Source: Roseomonas sp. 18066 | Lineage (GTDB): Bacteria; Pseudomonadota; Alphaproteobacteria; Acetobacterales; Acetobacteraceae | DNA length: 38,567 bases | Assembly: GCF_902706185.1 (NCBI RefSeq) | Contig: NZ_CACSJM010000047.1 | Coordinates: 1 to 38,567 of the forward strand | Direction: 5' to 3' | Part shown: one piece after another, positions 17,065-25,998 of the stretch | How the letters are laid out: each line of letters starts with the position of its first letter | How positions within the stretch are numbered: position 1 is the first letter of the stretch | Notes under the pieces: generated by a model | What the model was told of the DNA's origin: nothing | Seen by the model: only the letters and a program-made list of their open reading frames with translations | Database searches by the model: none | Position numbers and translations under genes: made by a program

Positions 17065-18258
17065 ATGGCGCGCAGGACGCAGGTGGGGATCATCGGCTGC
17101 GGCCCGGCCGGGCTGTTCCTGGCGCATCTGCTGGCCCGGGCCGGCATCGACAGCCTGATCCTGGAGGCCCGCTCCCGCGACGCCGTGGAGGGCACCATCC
17201 GCGCCGGCGTGCTGGAGCATGGCGTGGCGGCGCTGATGCAGGAGCTGGGCCTCGCCGCGCGCATGCTGCGCCAGGCGTCCCGCCACGCAGGCATCACCCT
17301 GCAATGGCGCGGCCAGCGGCTGCACCTGGATCTTGCCGCGTTGACCGGCGGCAAGGCGGTCACCGTCTATGCCCAGCACGAGGTGCTGAAGGACCTGGTG
17401 GCCGCGCGGCTGGCCGCGGCGCCGGGCTCGATCCTGTTCGACACGCCGGCCCGCGCGGTGGAAGGGATCGAGGGCGCGCAGCCTTCCATCGTCTTCGAGA
17501 CGCCGGGGGGCAGCGTCGACCGGCTGGACTGCGACTATGTCGTCGCCGCCGACGGCTTCCATGGCATCGGCCGCGGCGCCATCCCCGCCTCGATCCGGCA
17601 GGAATACGGGAAGAAGTACCCCTTCGGCTGGCTGGGGGTGCTGGTGGAGGCGCCGCGCTCCTGGCCCGAGCTGATCTATGCCAGCCAGGGCGAGGGTTTT
17701 TCCCTGCTCTCGACCCGGTCGGCGACGGTGCAGCGGATGTACCTGCAATGCGACCCGGCCGATCCGGTCGAGGCCTGGGACGATGCCCGCATCTGGCGCG
17801 AATTGGATTCCCGGCTGGGGGTGGATAACTGGGAGCTCGCCCGCGGAAAAATCTTCCAGAAATCGGTGATCCCGCTGCGCAGCTTCGTCTGCGCGCCGCT
17901 GCGGCATGGACGGCTGTTCCTGGCCGGGGACGCCGCGCATATCGTGCCGCCCACCGGGGCCAAGGGGCTGAACCTGGCGGTGGCCGATGTGCTGGTGCTG
18001 TCCCGCGCCCTGGCCCGCGCGGTCCATCGCGGCGAGGCCCAGGGCCTGGAGGCCTATAGCGACACGGCGCTCGCCCGCGTCTGGCAGGCACAGCGCTTCT
18101 CCGCCTTCATGACCCGGATGCTGCACCGCGACCCGGGCGAGACGCCCTTCGACACCCGGCTGCGCGAGGCGCAGCTGGAGCAGATCGCGACCTCCCGCGC
18201 CGCGGCGACGGCGCTGGCGGAGAATTACGTCGGGCTGCCGTTTCCGGACGAGGAGTAG
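17065..18258 (+). CDS. pobA: 4-hydroxybenzoate 3-monooxygenase
   Basis: This is an FAD-dependent hydroxylase that converts 4-hydroxybenzoate to protocatechuate, the PcaHG substrate. In the 397-residue protein, the FAD-binding GIIGCGPAG is at 8-16, a DG motif (AADGFHG) at 161-167, and GDAAHIVPPTGAKGLNLA near 290. Substrate residues Tyr205, Ser216, Arg218 and Tyr226 keep the spacing of Tyr201, Ser212, Arg214 and Tyr222 in the Pseudomonas enzyme, and Tyr388 in ENYVGLP matches Tyr385. The length is normal. It lies 42 bp after pcaG with a hairpin over its ribosome binding site. The IclR gene across the regulator block could be its PobR-like regulator. Confidence 0.96.
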   Translation: MARRTQVGIIGCGPAGLFLAHLLARAGIDSLILEARSRDAVEGTIRAGVLEHGVAALMQELGLAARMLRQASRHAGITLQWRGQRLHLDLAALTGGKAVTVYAQHEVLKDLVAARLAAAPGSILFDTPARAVEGIEGAQPSIVFETPGGSVDRLDCDYVVAADGFHGIGRGAIPASIRQEYGKKYPFGWLGVLVEAPRSWPELIYASQGEGFSLLSTRSATVQRMYLQCDPADPVEAWDDARIWRELDSRLGVDNWELARGKIFQKSVIPLRSFVCAPLRHGRLFLAGDAAHIVPPTGAKGLNLAVADVLVLSRALARAVHRGEAQGLEAYSDTALARVWQAQRFSAFMTRMLHRDPGETPFDTRLREAQLEQIATSRAAATALAENYVGLPFPDEE

Positions 18259-18262
18259 GGGT

Positions 18263-19039
18263 TCACGCCCCCACCCGGCTCGGCGCGCTGTCCTCGGCGA
18301 GCAGGCGGCGGCGCGGCAGGGTCAGCCAGGCGCGGGCGCCGATGCCCTGCACCGCCTCGATGGTCAGCTCGCCCTCATGGGCGTGCAGCAGCTGGCGGGC
18401 GACCATCAGGCCGAGGTTCAGCCCGCGGGTGCCCTGGCCGTCGCTGGCGGCGCCCAGATCCTCCGCGGCCAGGCCCGCGCCCTCGTCCTCGACGGTGATG
18501 GCCACCGTCTCGGCGCTGCGGACCAGCTGGAGGACGATCGAATCGCCCTCGCGGGTGTGGCGCACCGCCCGCGTCAGCACCTGCACCAGGGCGCCGCGCA
18601 GCGCCCGGGCATCGGCCAGCAGCACGGCGTCGTGCAGCCCCTCGCCCAGGCGGAACTCGCGCCGGCCGGGAGAGAGGGTCAGCGAGACCTGCTCGATCGC
18701 CTGGCGCAGCAGCGGGGCGAGCGGCGTGGCGCAGTCCTTGACCACGCGCGGCCCGGCCTGGTGGGCGGCGACGTCGTGCACGTCGGCGGCCAGGCACAGC
18801 AGGGCGCGGGCGTGGTTTTCCAGCTGCGGGTCGGGATGCGCGCCGGAGCGGCCCATCAGCGTCAGCCCCAGGCCGCGCAGCTCCTGCGCCACCAGGTTGA
18901 ACTGGCGGCTGCGGTCGGACAGCTCATGCGCCATGCGGGCGGCACGGGCCTCGGCGCGGCGGCGGCTGAAGGCCTGCCACAGCAGCAGGCCGGCGAGCGG
19001 CGCCAGGAACAGGGGGATCGAGAGCCAATAAGACGACAT
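18263..19039 (-). CDS. Histidine-kinase-like protein with a degenerate ATPase domain
   Basis: The protein has 258 residues. There is one N-terminal membrane helix at about 4-24, then a helical segment at 25-115 with a weak H-box-like RMAHELSDRSRQ. A HATPase_c fold covers about 125-245, with DEGAGL (G1 box) and TRGLNLGLMVARQLLHAHEG (G2 box). The N-box is unusual: the segment QVLTRAVRHT has Arg where kinases have the Mg-ATP-binding Asn. There is no sensor domain and no neighbouring response regulator. It may be a divergent kinase, a phosphatase-only partner or a non-catalytic protein. It converges on pobA with 4 bp between stops. Confidence 0.75.
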   Translation of the reverse strand: MSSYWLSIPLFLAPLAGLLLWQAFSRRRAEARAARMAHELSDRSRQFNLVAQELRGLGLTLMGRSGAHPDPQLENHARALLCLAADVHDVAAHQAGPRVVKDCATPLAPLLRQAIEQVSLTLSPGRREFRLGEGLHDAVLLADARALRGALVQVLTRAVRHTREGDSIVLQLVRSAETVAITVEDEGAGLAAEDLGAASDGQGTRGLNLGLMVARQLLHAHEGELTIEAVQGIGARAWLTLPRRRLLAEDSAPSRVGA

Positions 19040-19087
19040 GCGCTCATGCTGCGCGATGTCGCCTAAAACTTCGTAAAGGCCGAACGC

Positions 19088-19118
19088 AAAACGCGCCGGG
19101 CTTCCGCCCGACGCGTTT
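19088..19118 (-). terminator. Rho-independent terminator of rpmB
   Basis: On the minus strand, AAACGCGTCGGGC pairs with GCCCGGCGCGTTT around a GGAA loop (13 bp, one G-U pair). A T-rich end follows. It lies about 55 bp after the rpmB stop and before the kinase-like gene. Confidence 0.8.
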
Positions 19119-19173
19119 CAAAACCTGGCATTCCGCCGCGCCGCCCCATCGAGGGCGGCGCAACCGGACAGAA

Positions 19174-19485
19174 TTAGGCGGCGACCGGGGCAGCCGCGGC
19201 CTTCTTCTCCTGCGCCTTCTGGATGCGACGCTTCAGCGTCATCGCCTCCGGCGGCAGGTTGCGGTTCGGCGTGCCGAGCAGGAAGGAGTCCAGGCCGCCA
19301 TTGTGCTCCACGGTCCGGATACCGTTGGTGGAGATGCGGATCTGCACCGAGGTGCCGAGGACGTCGGAGAAGAACGAAGTCTCCTGCAGGTTCGGCAGGA
19401 ACCGGCGACGGGACTTGTTGTTGGCGTGGCTGACGTTGTTGCCCGTCAGCACGCCCTTGCCGGTGATGCCGCAACGGCGAGCCAT
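19174..19485 (-). CDS. rpmB: 50S ribosomal protein L28
   Basis: The 103-residue protein begins [27 protein letters not shown], the L28 signature, and continues with FLPNLQ and [10 protein letters not shown]. The Lys/Ala-rich tail after residue 85 is usual for alphaproteobacterial L28. I chose the ATG at 19485, with AAGGG upstream, because MARRC is the family start; the frame allows five more residues from 19500. It has its own likely promoter (19554-19582) and a strong terminator, so it is probably transcribed alone. Confidence 0.97.
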   Translation of the reverse strand: MARRCGITGKGVLTGNNVSHANNKSRRRFLPNLQETSFFSDVLGTSVQIRISTNGIRTVEHNGGLDSFLLGTPNRNLPPEAMTLKRRIQKAQEKKAAAAPVAA

Positions 19486-19539
19486 GGCGCTACCCTTCAA
19501 AAGACGATCGGGGTCGCGGCAGGCCGCGGACCCAATATG

Positions 19540-19565
19540 AAAAACAGACCGGGCGTATGGCCCGG
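19540..19565 (-). terminator. Terminator of the small gene at 19634-19888
   Basis: Reading leftwards, CCGGGC and GCCCGG form a 6-bp stem around CATAC, followed by TCTGTTTTT. It is a good Rho-independent terminator by shape and ends transcription before rpmB. It overlaps the candidate rpmB promoter. Confidence 0.6.
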
Positions 19566-19582
19566 CGCCTGGGGAGAGTCAA
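19554..19582 (-). promoter_or_regulatory. Candidate rpmB promoter
   Basis: On the minus strand TTGACT (19577-19582) is separated by 17 nt from CATACG (19554-19559). The -35 is near consensus and the -10 is poor. Initiation here would give a leader of about 60 nt before the rpmB ATG. Confidence 0.4.
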
Positions 19583-19633
19583 GGATTCGAGCGGCCCGGC
19601 CGGCGCCCAGGCCCCGAATTTAGCGGCTTGCCC

Positions 19634-19888
19634 TCAGGAATTCGGCACCGACTGGCGCATTTCCGCGAGTTCCCCGGATTCGACCGAGGCCAGCGCGCTG
19701 CGCAGCACATTGGCGATCGCCTCGTCGCGCATGGTGCGCGCCATCAGCCCGAGCGCGCCGCCGAGCAGGGCAGAGGCCACCGAGATCGGCGCGATGTTCT
19801 GCTCCAGCATGTATTCGATGGCCTTGTCGACCACGGAGCCGGCATGGCTGAGGTCTTCGGGGGCCACGCCCTGGGGGTCGAGTTGCAT
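19634..19888 (-). CDS. Small hypothetical protein (84 aa)
   Basis: I do not recognise this family. The 84-residue protein has an acidic start, a hydrophobic middle (ISVASALLGGALGLMA, about 35-50) that could be a short membrane-associating helix, and a charged C-terminus. GGAGG lies 7 nt before the ATG, and a Rho-independent terminator follows about 70 bp after its stop, so the gene looks real and self-contained. It lies between rpmB and the ABC exporter on the same strand. Confidence 0.7.
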   Translation of the reverse strand: MQLDPQGVAPEDLSHAGSVVDKAIEYMLEQNIAPISVASALLGGALGLMARTMRDEAIANVLRSALASVESGELAEMRQSVPNS

Positions 19889-20001
19889 CTGATGCCCTCC
19901 TGATACGGTCAGTCACACTCGGGGCTGCACATAGTCAAACCGCGGCCCCGGCAAAAGCCCCCGCCGCGCAGGGCAGCCCCCTCCGCGGCGGGAAAAGCGG
20001 G

Positions 20002-21897
20002 TCAGCCGCGCGGGTCGTGCGCCGGCGGGCGGCCCTCGTCGGCCTCGACCCCGGCGGCGCGGGCGGCGGCCTGGGCGGCGGCGGCAGCCTCGGCGGCGGC
20101 GACCGCCTCGGACTGGCGGCGCCACATCTGGGCGTAGAGGCCGCCCTTGGCCATCAGCTCGACATGGCCGCCGCGCTCGGCGATCTGGCCGTCCTGCAGC
20201 ACGATGATCTCGTCGGCCTCGACCACGGTGGACAGGCGATGCGCGATCACCAGCGTCGTGCGGCCGGTGGAGACCCGCTTGAGGGCCGCCTGGATCTCCT
20301 GCTCGGTGCGGGTGTCCAGCGCGCTGGTGGCCTCGTCCAGGATCAGCACGCGCGGATCCTTCAGGATGGTGCGCGCGATCGCCACCCGCTGCTTCTCGCC
20401 GCCCGACAGCTTCAGGCCGCGCTCGCCGACCCGGGTCTCGTAGCCCTCCGGCAGCTTCATCACGAAGTCATGCACCTGGGCCAGGCGGGCGGCGGCCTCG
20501 ACCAGCTCGGGCTCGGCGTCGGGCCGGCCATAGGCGATGTTGTAGCGGATGGTGTCGTTGAACAGGACGGTGTCCTGCGGCACCACGCCCACGGCCTGGC
20601 GCAGGCTTTCCTGGGTGATGCCGGCGACCGGCTCGCCATCCAGCAGGATGCGGCCCGATTGCGGGTCGTAGAAGCGGAACAGCAGGCGGGAGATGGTCGA
20701 CTTGCCGGCCCCCGTCGGCCCGACGATGGCCAGCGTCTTGCCAGCGGGCACGGTGAAGGAGACGCCCTTCAGGATGGTGCGGTCGGGGCGGTAGCCGAAG
20801 CGGACATCCTCGAAGACCAGCTCGCCGGGGCCGGCCTTCAGCGGGGTGGCGTCGGGGGCGTCGGCCACCTCCTGCTTCTCCCGCATCAGGGTGAACATTT
20901 CTTCCATGTCCACCAGGCCCTGCTTCAGCTCGCGATAGACGAAGCCCAGGAAATTCAGGGGCAAATACAGCTGGATCAGGTAGGTGTTGACCAGGACGAA
21001 GTCGCCGACCGACATGCGCCCCGAGGCCACCCCCTGGGCGGCCATCAGCATGACGGCGGTCAGCCCGATGGCGATGATCGCCGCCTGGCCCATGTTCAGG
21101 TAGTTCAGCGTCACCTCGGAGCGGGTGTAGGCGTGCTCGTAGCGCGCCAGCGTCGCGTCGTAGCGCCGCTCCTCATGCTTCTCGTTGCCGAAATACTTGA
21201 CCGTCTCGTAGTTCAGCAGGCTGTCGATGGCCTTGGTGTTGGCCTCCTGGTCCATGGCGTTCATCGCCCGGCGGAAGCGCAGCCGCCAGTCGGTGAAGAC
21301 CAGGGTGAAGGCGATGTAGAGGCCGATGGTGCCCAGCGTCACCAGGGCGAAGGACAGCTCGAACATGCCCCACAGGATGCCTGCCACCAGCAGGATCTCG
21401 ATCAGGGTGGGGATGATGTTGAACAGCATGAAGTCGAGCACGAAGTTGATGCCGCGCGTGCCGCGCTCGATCACCCGGCTCATGCCGCCGGTCTGCCGGT
21501 CCAGGTGGAACCGCAGCGACAGCGCATGCAGGTGGCGGAACACGTTCAGCGCGATGACGCGCCCGGCCCGGGCCTGCACCTTGGTGAAGATGGCGTCGCG
21601 CAGCTCGGCGAGCCAGGAGCTGGTGACCCGCAGCAGGCCATAGGCCAGGATCAGCGCCACGGGTACCGTCACCATGGCGGCTGCCGTGCCGGCCTTGGGG
21701 CCCAGCGCGTCGACCGCCCGGGCATAGACGATGGGCACCACCACATTGGCGCCCTTGGCGGCCACCATCAGGATCAGGGCGACGACGACGCGGGCCCGCA
21801 GCGCGGTCTGGCCCGGCGGCCACAGATAGGGCGCCAGGGTCAGCAGCGTGGCGAAATGGCCGCGCGGCCGCGCCGGCGCGGCGGGGGAAGCTGTCAC
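20002..21897 (-). CDS. ABC exporter, Atm1/HMT1-type (fused permease and ATPase)
   Basis: The protein has 631 residues. Six membrane helices span about 35-330, and a nucleotide-binding domain covers about 365-600. Walker A is GPTGAGKS, the signature is LSGGEKQRVAIA, Walker B is RVLILDEATSALD, and the H-loop is VIAHRLS. The NYETVKYFGNE motif after helix 4 is diagnostic for the Atm1/ABCB7 half-transporters, which export glutathione-linked sulfur or metal compounds; this excludes MsbA. The last 40 residues are an Ala/Glu-rich tail. It starts with GTG at 21897, with GGAG about 12 nt upstream. It probably works as a homodimer in the inner membrane. Confidence 0.92.
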   Translation of the reverse strand: MTASPAAPARPRGHFATLLTLAPYLWPPGQTALRARVVVALILMVAAKGANVVVPIVYARAVDALGPKAGTAAAMVTVPVALILAYGLLRVTSSWLAELRDAIFTKVQARAGRVIALNVFRHLHALSLRFHLDRQTGGMSRVIERGTRGINFVLDFMLFNIIPTLIEILLVAGILWGMFELSFALVTLGTIGLYIAFTLVFTDWRLRFRRAMNAMDQEANTKAIDSLLNYETVKYFGNEKHEERRYDATLARYEHAYTRSEVTLNYLNMGQAAIIAIGLTAVMLMAAQGVASGRMSVGDFVLVNTYLIQLYLPLNFLGFVYRELKQGLVDMEEMFTLMREKQEVADAPDATPLKAGPGELVFEDVRFGYRPDRTILKGVSFTVPAGKTLAIVGPTGAGKSTISRLLFRFYDPQSGRILLDGEPVAGITQESLRQAVGVVPQDTVLFNDTIRYNIAYGRPDAEPELVEAAARLAQVHDFVMKLPEGYETRVGERGLKLSGGEKQRVAIARTILKDPRVLILDEATSALDTRTEQEIQAALKRVSTGRTTLVIAHRLSTVVEADEIIVLQDGQIAERGGHVELMAKGGLYAQMWRRQSEAVAAAEAAAAAQAAARAAGVEADEGRPPAHDPRG

Positions 21898-22047
21898 AGG
21901 GGGGTCGTCTCCAGTTGTCCCGCGTTACATGGCCGGAGTCGCCGGGCGGGAAAACCCCATGGTCATGACAACCCGGCCATGAAGCGGGGCCATGGCGGCC
22001 GGCGCGCGCCCCCTTGCCTCGGCGCGGCAGCAGCGCAAGACAGGGGC

Positions 22048-22896
22048 ATGGATGGATTTGCCCGGCATATCGCCGCCTGCAACAACCTGGCCTCGCCGGC
22101 CGGATATTTCCCGTTTCGCATCGGCGCCGAGCAGGTGGGCTGGCTCGAGCCCGACCTCGCCCGCTGGCTGGCCTATCGCCCGCGCGATTTCCATTTCGAC
22201 GCCGAGGGGGTGTCGCTGCCGGCCCGGCTGCGCAGCCGGGCGGCGCGCGAATCGATCCTGGCCGACGCCGCCATCGGCCTGGAGAAGGCCGGCTACCTCA
22301 AGCTGCGGGAGGAGCTGTTCGACGTGCGGGCGACCACCGACGGCCCGGTGCTGGCGACGCTGGACCGCGGCGCCATCCCGGCCTTCGGGGTGATCGCGCA
22401 GGGGGTGCACCTGAACGGGCTGGTGCGGCGCGCCGACGGGCTGCATCTCTGGCTGGGCAAGCGCTCGCGCGCCAAGGCGGTCGCCCCCGGGGAATGGGAC
22501 AATATCGTCGCCGGCGGCGCGCCGGCCGGGCTGACCATGGAGGAGACGCTGATCAAGGAGGCCTCCGAGGAGGCCGGGCTGGCGCCGGAGCTGACCGTCC
22601 GCGCCCGCCGCGCCAGCGCGCTGTCCTATGTGATGAAGACCGCCGAGGGCATGCGGCGCGACACGCTGCATGTCTTCGACCTGGACCTGCCCGAGGATGT
22701 GGTGCCCACCCCGTGTGACGACGAGGTCGAGCGCTTCGAGCTGTGGCCAATCGCCCGCGTCATGGAGCTGGTGCGCGACAGCGACCAGGTGAAGTTCAAC
22801 GTCAACCTGGTGCTGATCGACCTGTTCCTGCGCGAGGGGCTGATCGACGCCACCACGCCGGAAGGCCGCGCCATGGCGGCCTCCCTGCGGGTCTAG
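22048..22896 (+). CDS. Nudix hydrolase with N-terminal DUF4743 domain
   Basis: The 282-residue protein has the DUF4743 region at about 1-115 and the Nudix fold at about 115-270. The Nudix box begins at GGAPAGLTMEETLIKEASEE and has Lys in place of the usual Arg before the Glu pair. The architecture matches fungal Tnr3 C-terminal and bacterial relatives, for which thiamine diphosphate hydrolysis has been proposed. I start it at the ATG at 22048 with GGGG just upstream. It is divergent from the Atm1-like gene, so the two may share a regulatory region of about 150 bp. Confidence 0.9.
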   Translation: MDGFARHIAACNNLASPAGYFPFRIGAEQVGWLEPDLARWLAYRPRDFHFDAEGVSLPARLRSRAARESILADAAIGLEKAGYLKLREELFDVRATTDGPVLATLDRGAIPAFGVIAQGVHLNGLVRRADGLHLWLGKRSRAKAVAPGEWDNIVAGGAPAGLTMEETLIKEASEEAGLAPELTVRARRASALSYVMKTAEGMRRDTLHVFDLDLPEDVVPTPCDDEVERFELWPIARVMELVRDSDQVKFNVNLVLIDLFLREGLIDATTPEGRAMAASLRV

Positions 22897-22913
22897 GCGC
22901 GACTCAGCTCAGC

Positions 22914-23768
22914 TCAGCGCAGCGGCGTCGCGGTGACGCCGCCGCTGGGCTGGTAGGCCGGCGGCGGCTGGTAGCCGGGGGCCTGCTGGTAGCTGGGCGA
23001 CGGCTGCTGCATCTGCTGCGCCGCCGTCGGCGCGTTCTGCGTGCCGTAGCGCAGCAGCGCGCCGCGCAGCGGGTCGGCGCCCGGATTGTGCGCCGCCATG
23101 TCCACCACCAGCTGCCGCGCGCTGTAGTCCTGGCCGTAATAGGCGCGGTTGGCGTCGCTGCGGCTGCTGATCAGCGAGCCGTCCAGCGCGATGCCGGCAT
23201 AGAGGCCGCGGGTCTTGGCGAAGGTGACGATATCGGCGCCGACGGCGGCCGTGGTCGAGCCGGCGATGCCGCCGCCGATGGTGGCCACCGCGATGGAGGC
23301 GTCGGCGCCTATCTTGAACTGGCTGTCCATTAGGGCGGAGAGGCCCTTGTCGGTCAGCACCATCATCATGACCATGGCGTCCTGCACGCCGATCTGGAAG
23401 CCGATGCTGCCGCTGCCCAGGCTGTAGAAGGCGGGCGACGACCAGGAGCCGGCGCCGTCGCGCGCCAGCATCAGGCAGGAGCCGCCCTGGCCGCCCAGGA
23501 TGAAGCCGGCGCGGAAGATGCGCGGGCAGACCATGACGGCCCGCGCCCGGCGCAGCAGGGTGATGGCGTCGTTGAAATGCGCCGCGTTGCCGTCGCCGGC
23601 GCCGAGCATCTCCTGCACCGCCAGCGTGGAGCGGTCGACCAGCGCCTGCTCCTCGACCTGGGCCGCGGCGGGACGGGCGAAAGCGAGCAGCGCCAGACCC
23701 GCCAGGGCCACGCCGCGTGCCAGGCCGCGTGCAGGGACAGGGATCGAGGCAAAGATCGAACGGCGCAT
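22914..23768 (-). CDS. Exported SYLF (Ysc84-like) domain protein
   Basis: The 284-residue protein has a clear signal peptide (MRRSIFASIPVPARGLARG, then a hydrophobic stretch ending in ARPAAAQ, about residues 1-37). A SYLF lipid-binding domain covers about 60-225, with ARAVMVCPRIFRAGFILGGQGG and the GSIGFQIGVQ core. The last 50 residues are a Pro/Gln/Tyr-rich tail. GGAGGAAGTTC precedes the ATG at 23768; an upstream in-frame extension to 23819 lacks such a site. It probably sits in the periplasm near a membrane. It converges with the Nudix gene. Confidence 0.9.
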   Translation of the reverse strand: MRRSIFASIPVPARGLARGVALAGLALLAFARPAAAQVEEQALVDRSTLAVQEMLGAGDGNAAHFNDAITLLRRARAVMVCPRIFRAGFILGGQGGSCLMLARDGAGSWSSPAFYSLGSGSIGFQIGVQDAMVMMMVLTDKGLSALMDSQFKIGADASIAVATIGGGIAGSTTAAVGADIVTFAKTRGLYAGIALDGSLISSRSDANRAYYGQDYSARQLVVDMAAHNPGADPLRGALLRYGTQNAPTAAQQMQQPSPSYQQAPGYQPPPAYQPSGGVTATPLR

Positions 23769-23910
23769 GAACTTCCTCCGCCAAGCTGTTGTGGAGACAT
23801 GAACTCCCGGCCCGCGCAAGGCAAGCCCAACTTGTGCGGAGCGGGGGGCGGAGAGGCCCCGGCGCGCGCCTCGGCGATGAAATGCTGGTGTGGAGCCGCG
23901 GGCTACCGGC

Positions 23911-24537
23911 TCAGCCCACCACGCCCGGCTCCTCGTTGACCGACATCACCCGCCAATGCCCGTCATGGTTCTCCAGCCGGGTGAGGGACAGATTCTTCAC
24001 CGAGAACTGGAAGGCCTGGTGCGGGTCGAGCTTCAGCGCATGGGCCAGGGCCGCGCGGATCGAGCCGCCATGCGCCACGATCACCACGTCGCCGCCGGCA
24101 TGGGCCTCGGCCATTTCCTCCAGCGCCGGGCCGATGCGGGCGACCACATCCTCCAGGCTTTCGCCGCCGGGCGGGCGCTCGAAGGCGCCATGCGGCCAGA
24201 AGGGATGCGGCGGGTCGCGCAGCAGGCCGGTCAGCGCCTCATGGGTGATGCCCTGCCACTGGCCGAGATGCTGCTCGGCGAAGCGCGGCTCGACGCTCAG
24301 CGGCGCCTCGGGATGGCCGGCGGCGAAGATCGCCGCCGCCGTCGCCCGGGTGCGCGACAGATGGGTGTGGAACCAGCGCGCGCCGGCCGGCAGCCGCGCG
24401 GCCAGCCAGCGATAGGTCGCGGCCTCCTGCGCCATGGCCAGGGCGCAGACGGCGACATCCATGTCGCCATACATCACGAGGCGCGCCGAGGGCTCGACGA
24501 GGGCGTGGCGGATCAGGAAGAAACGGGTCTGGGTCAC
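23911..24537 (-). CDS. Histidine phosphatase family protein
   Basis: The 208-residue protein belongs to the phosphoglycerate mutase-like superfamily. The N-terminal catalytic motif is IRHALVEP, with RHA instead of the usual RHG. SRTRATAAAI supplies the second phosphate-binding Arg, the catalytic acid is near PPGGESLEDV, and VAHGGSIRA carries the second His. The context says little, so it could be an alpha-ribazole phosphatase or a broad phosphatase. No signal peptide is visible. Confidence 0.88.
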   Translation of the reverse strand: MTQTRFFLIRHALVEPSARLVMYGDMDVAVCALAMAQEAATYRWLAARLPAGARWFHTHLSRTRATAAAIFAAGHPEAPLSVEPRFAEQHLGQWQGITHEALTGLLRDPPHPFWPHGAFERPPGGESLEDVVARIGPALEEMAEAHAGGDVVIVAHGGSIRAALAHALKLDPHQAFQFSVKNLSLTRLENHDGHWRVMSVNEEPGVVG

Positions 24538-24562
24538 GACGCCGGCTGTAGCCGGTTTGTTG

Positions 24563-24604
24563 GCGGGCGGGAATGGCGGCGGGCTCGCGGGCGGGAATGG
24601 CGGC
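24563..24604. repeat. Two 18-bp direct repeats
   Basis: GCGGGCGGGAATGGCGGC occurs at 24563-24580 and again at 24587-24604, in the divergent gap between the phosphatase gene and the gene at 24743. It is probably a local slippage product. No function is evident. Confidence 0.8.
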
Positions 24605-24742
24605 TCCGCCGCGGGCCTCCGGCGATCCGGGCTGTCTTTACCGGATCTTCATGCCGCCGCCGCAGACTGGCCGGGCCGGCCGTGCAGGGTGCGATCCGCC
24701 CGCGCTGCCGCCATCCGCCCCAGGACGGGGCCGCAGGAGCGC

Positions 24743-25168
24743 ATGATGCCCAACCCGCCGGAAACGCCGCGCACCCCCGCCGAGGCCGCGCCCGACCTCG
24801 CCACCCCCGGCGGCGCCGGGGCCTTCGACCTGCAGGGGCTGCTGGGCGGGCAGAGCGGGCTGGCGCCGCATGGGCTGGAGCATCTGGGCATCACCGCGCT
24901 GGAGGGGGAGGGGCTGTCGCTGCCGGCCTGGACCGACCATGCCGCCAGCCTGGCCTTCAGCATGCGCCTGCCCGGCTGGCCGGAAACGCCGGAGCCCAAT
25001 GCCCTGCTGTCGCTGGCCTCGACCATGGCGCTGCGGCTCAGCCTGCACGGCACCGGCGGCATCGGCTTCGACACCAGCGCCATCCTGGGCGATGACGACC
25101 CTCCCGCCGAGCCGGACCCCGCCCCCGAGCCGCGCCCGCCCGGAAACGGCCGCTTCTGGTTCGGCTGA
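24743..25168 (+). CDS. Hypothetical protein (141 aa)
   Basis: I do not recognise this family. The 141-residue protein is rich in Pro, Ala, Gly and Leu. Residues 1-35 look disordered, the middle (about 50-110) has a mixed pattern that could fold (TDHAASLAFSMRLPGWPETP), and the end is an Asp/Pro/Glu-rich tail closing in RFWFG. AGGAG lies 4 nt before the first of two adjacent ATG codons. It converges with the ABC-2 permease gene with 14 bp between stops. Confidence 0.6.
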   Translation: MMPNPPETPRTPAEAAPDLATPGGAGAFDLQGLLGGQSGLAPHGLEHLGITALEGEGLSLPAWTDHAASLAFSMRLPGWPETPEPNALLSLASTMALRLSLHGTGGIGFDTSAILGDDDPPAEPDPAPEPRPPGNGRFWFG

Positions 25169-25182
25169 GCGGCGGGCGACGG

Positions 25183-25998
25183 CTATTCGCCCAGGTTGCT
25201 GAGCGCGCCGCTGCGCCGCGCCGCCTCGAACTGCCCCAGGAAGACCCGGGCGAAGACCACCAGCCACAGCGCGTCCAGCGCGAAGGCGGCGACCAGGTGG
25301 CCGGTATCGACCCGGCCTTCCAGCAGAACGATGCGCATGCCCTCGAAGACATGCGCGGCCGGCAGGGCGCTGGCCACCCATTGCAGCGGCAGCGGCAGGG
25401 TCGACATCGGGTAGAAGACGCAGGCGAAGGGCGTCAGGCCGAACAGCACCGACCAGGCCAGCGGCTCGGCCCCCGCGCCATGGCGCAGGATCATGGCGGT
25501 GACGCCCAGCGCCACGGCCCAGCCCATCATCATCAGCGCCGCGAAGAACAGCACCACCACCGGCCCCAGCGCGAACAGGCCGAAGCCGTAGAGCAGCCAG
25601 GCCAGCAGCACCGCCGGCAGCACGCCGAACAGCATGCGCAGCGTGCTCATGGCGATCAGCCCGGCCACCAGCTCGCGCGGGCGCAGCGGGCTGACGAAAA
25701 GATGGCCCAGGTTGCGGCTCCAGACCTCCTCCAGGAAGGAGAGGGCGAACCCCATCTGGCTGCGCAGGGCGACCTCCCACAGCAGCACGCCGCCCAGCAG
25801 GATGCCGGCGGCGACGCTGGCGGTGTTCTGCTGCACCCCGGCCAGGTAGGCGGTGACGAAGCCCCAGACCAGCATCTGCAGCACCGGCCAATAGGCCAGC
25901 TCCAGCAGCCGCGGCCAGGAGCGGCGGTAGAGCGCCAGGTGCCGGTAGACCAGGCCCCAGACCCGCCGGCCCGCACCGCCCATGCCCGCGCCGCTCAC
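25183..25998 (-). CDS. ABC-2 type transporter permease
   Basis: The 271-residue protein has about six hydrophobic helices, the first from about residue 30 and the last from about 235, in the ABC-2 pattern. The central LLWEVALRSQMGFALSFLEE and RNLGHLFVSPLRPRELVAG stretches are typical of exporters of drugs, lipids or glycans. Its start overlaps the stop of the ATPase gene by 4 bp (ATGA), so the two form one operon and one transporter. The substrate is unknown. Confidence 0.9.
   Translation of the reverse strand: MSGAGMGGAGRRVWGLVYRHLALYRRSWPRLLELAYWPVLQMLVWGFVTAYLAGVQQNTASVAAGILLGGVLLWEVALRSQMGFALSFLEEVWSRNLGHLFVSPLRPRELVAGLIAMSTLRMLFGVLPAVLLAWLLYGFGLFALGPVVVLFFAALMMMGWAVALGVTAMILRHGAGAEPLAWSVLFGLTPFACVFYPMSTLPLPLQWVASALPAAHVFEGMRIVLLEGRVDTGHLVAAFALDALWLVVFARVFLGQFEAARRSGALSNLGE

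Noticed and set aside
15574..18126. An 850-codon open frame on the minus strand
   Set aside because: It lies opposite pcaH, pcaG and pobA, whose catalytic residues are all in place. The translation is low-complexity and matches nothing.
20002..21897. MsbA-type lipid A exporter
   Set aside because: The NYETVKYFGNE motif and overall pattern point to the Atm1/HMT1 group rather than MsbA.
20017..22047. Long N-terminal extension of the Nudix gene
   Set aside because: This part is antisense to the Atm1-like exporter. The conserved Nudix protein begins at the ATG at 22048.
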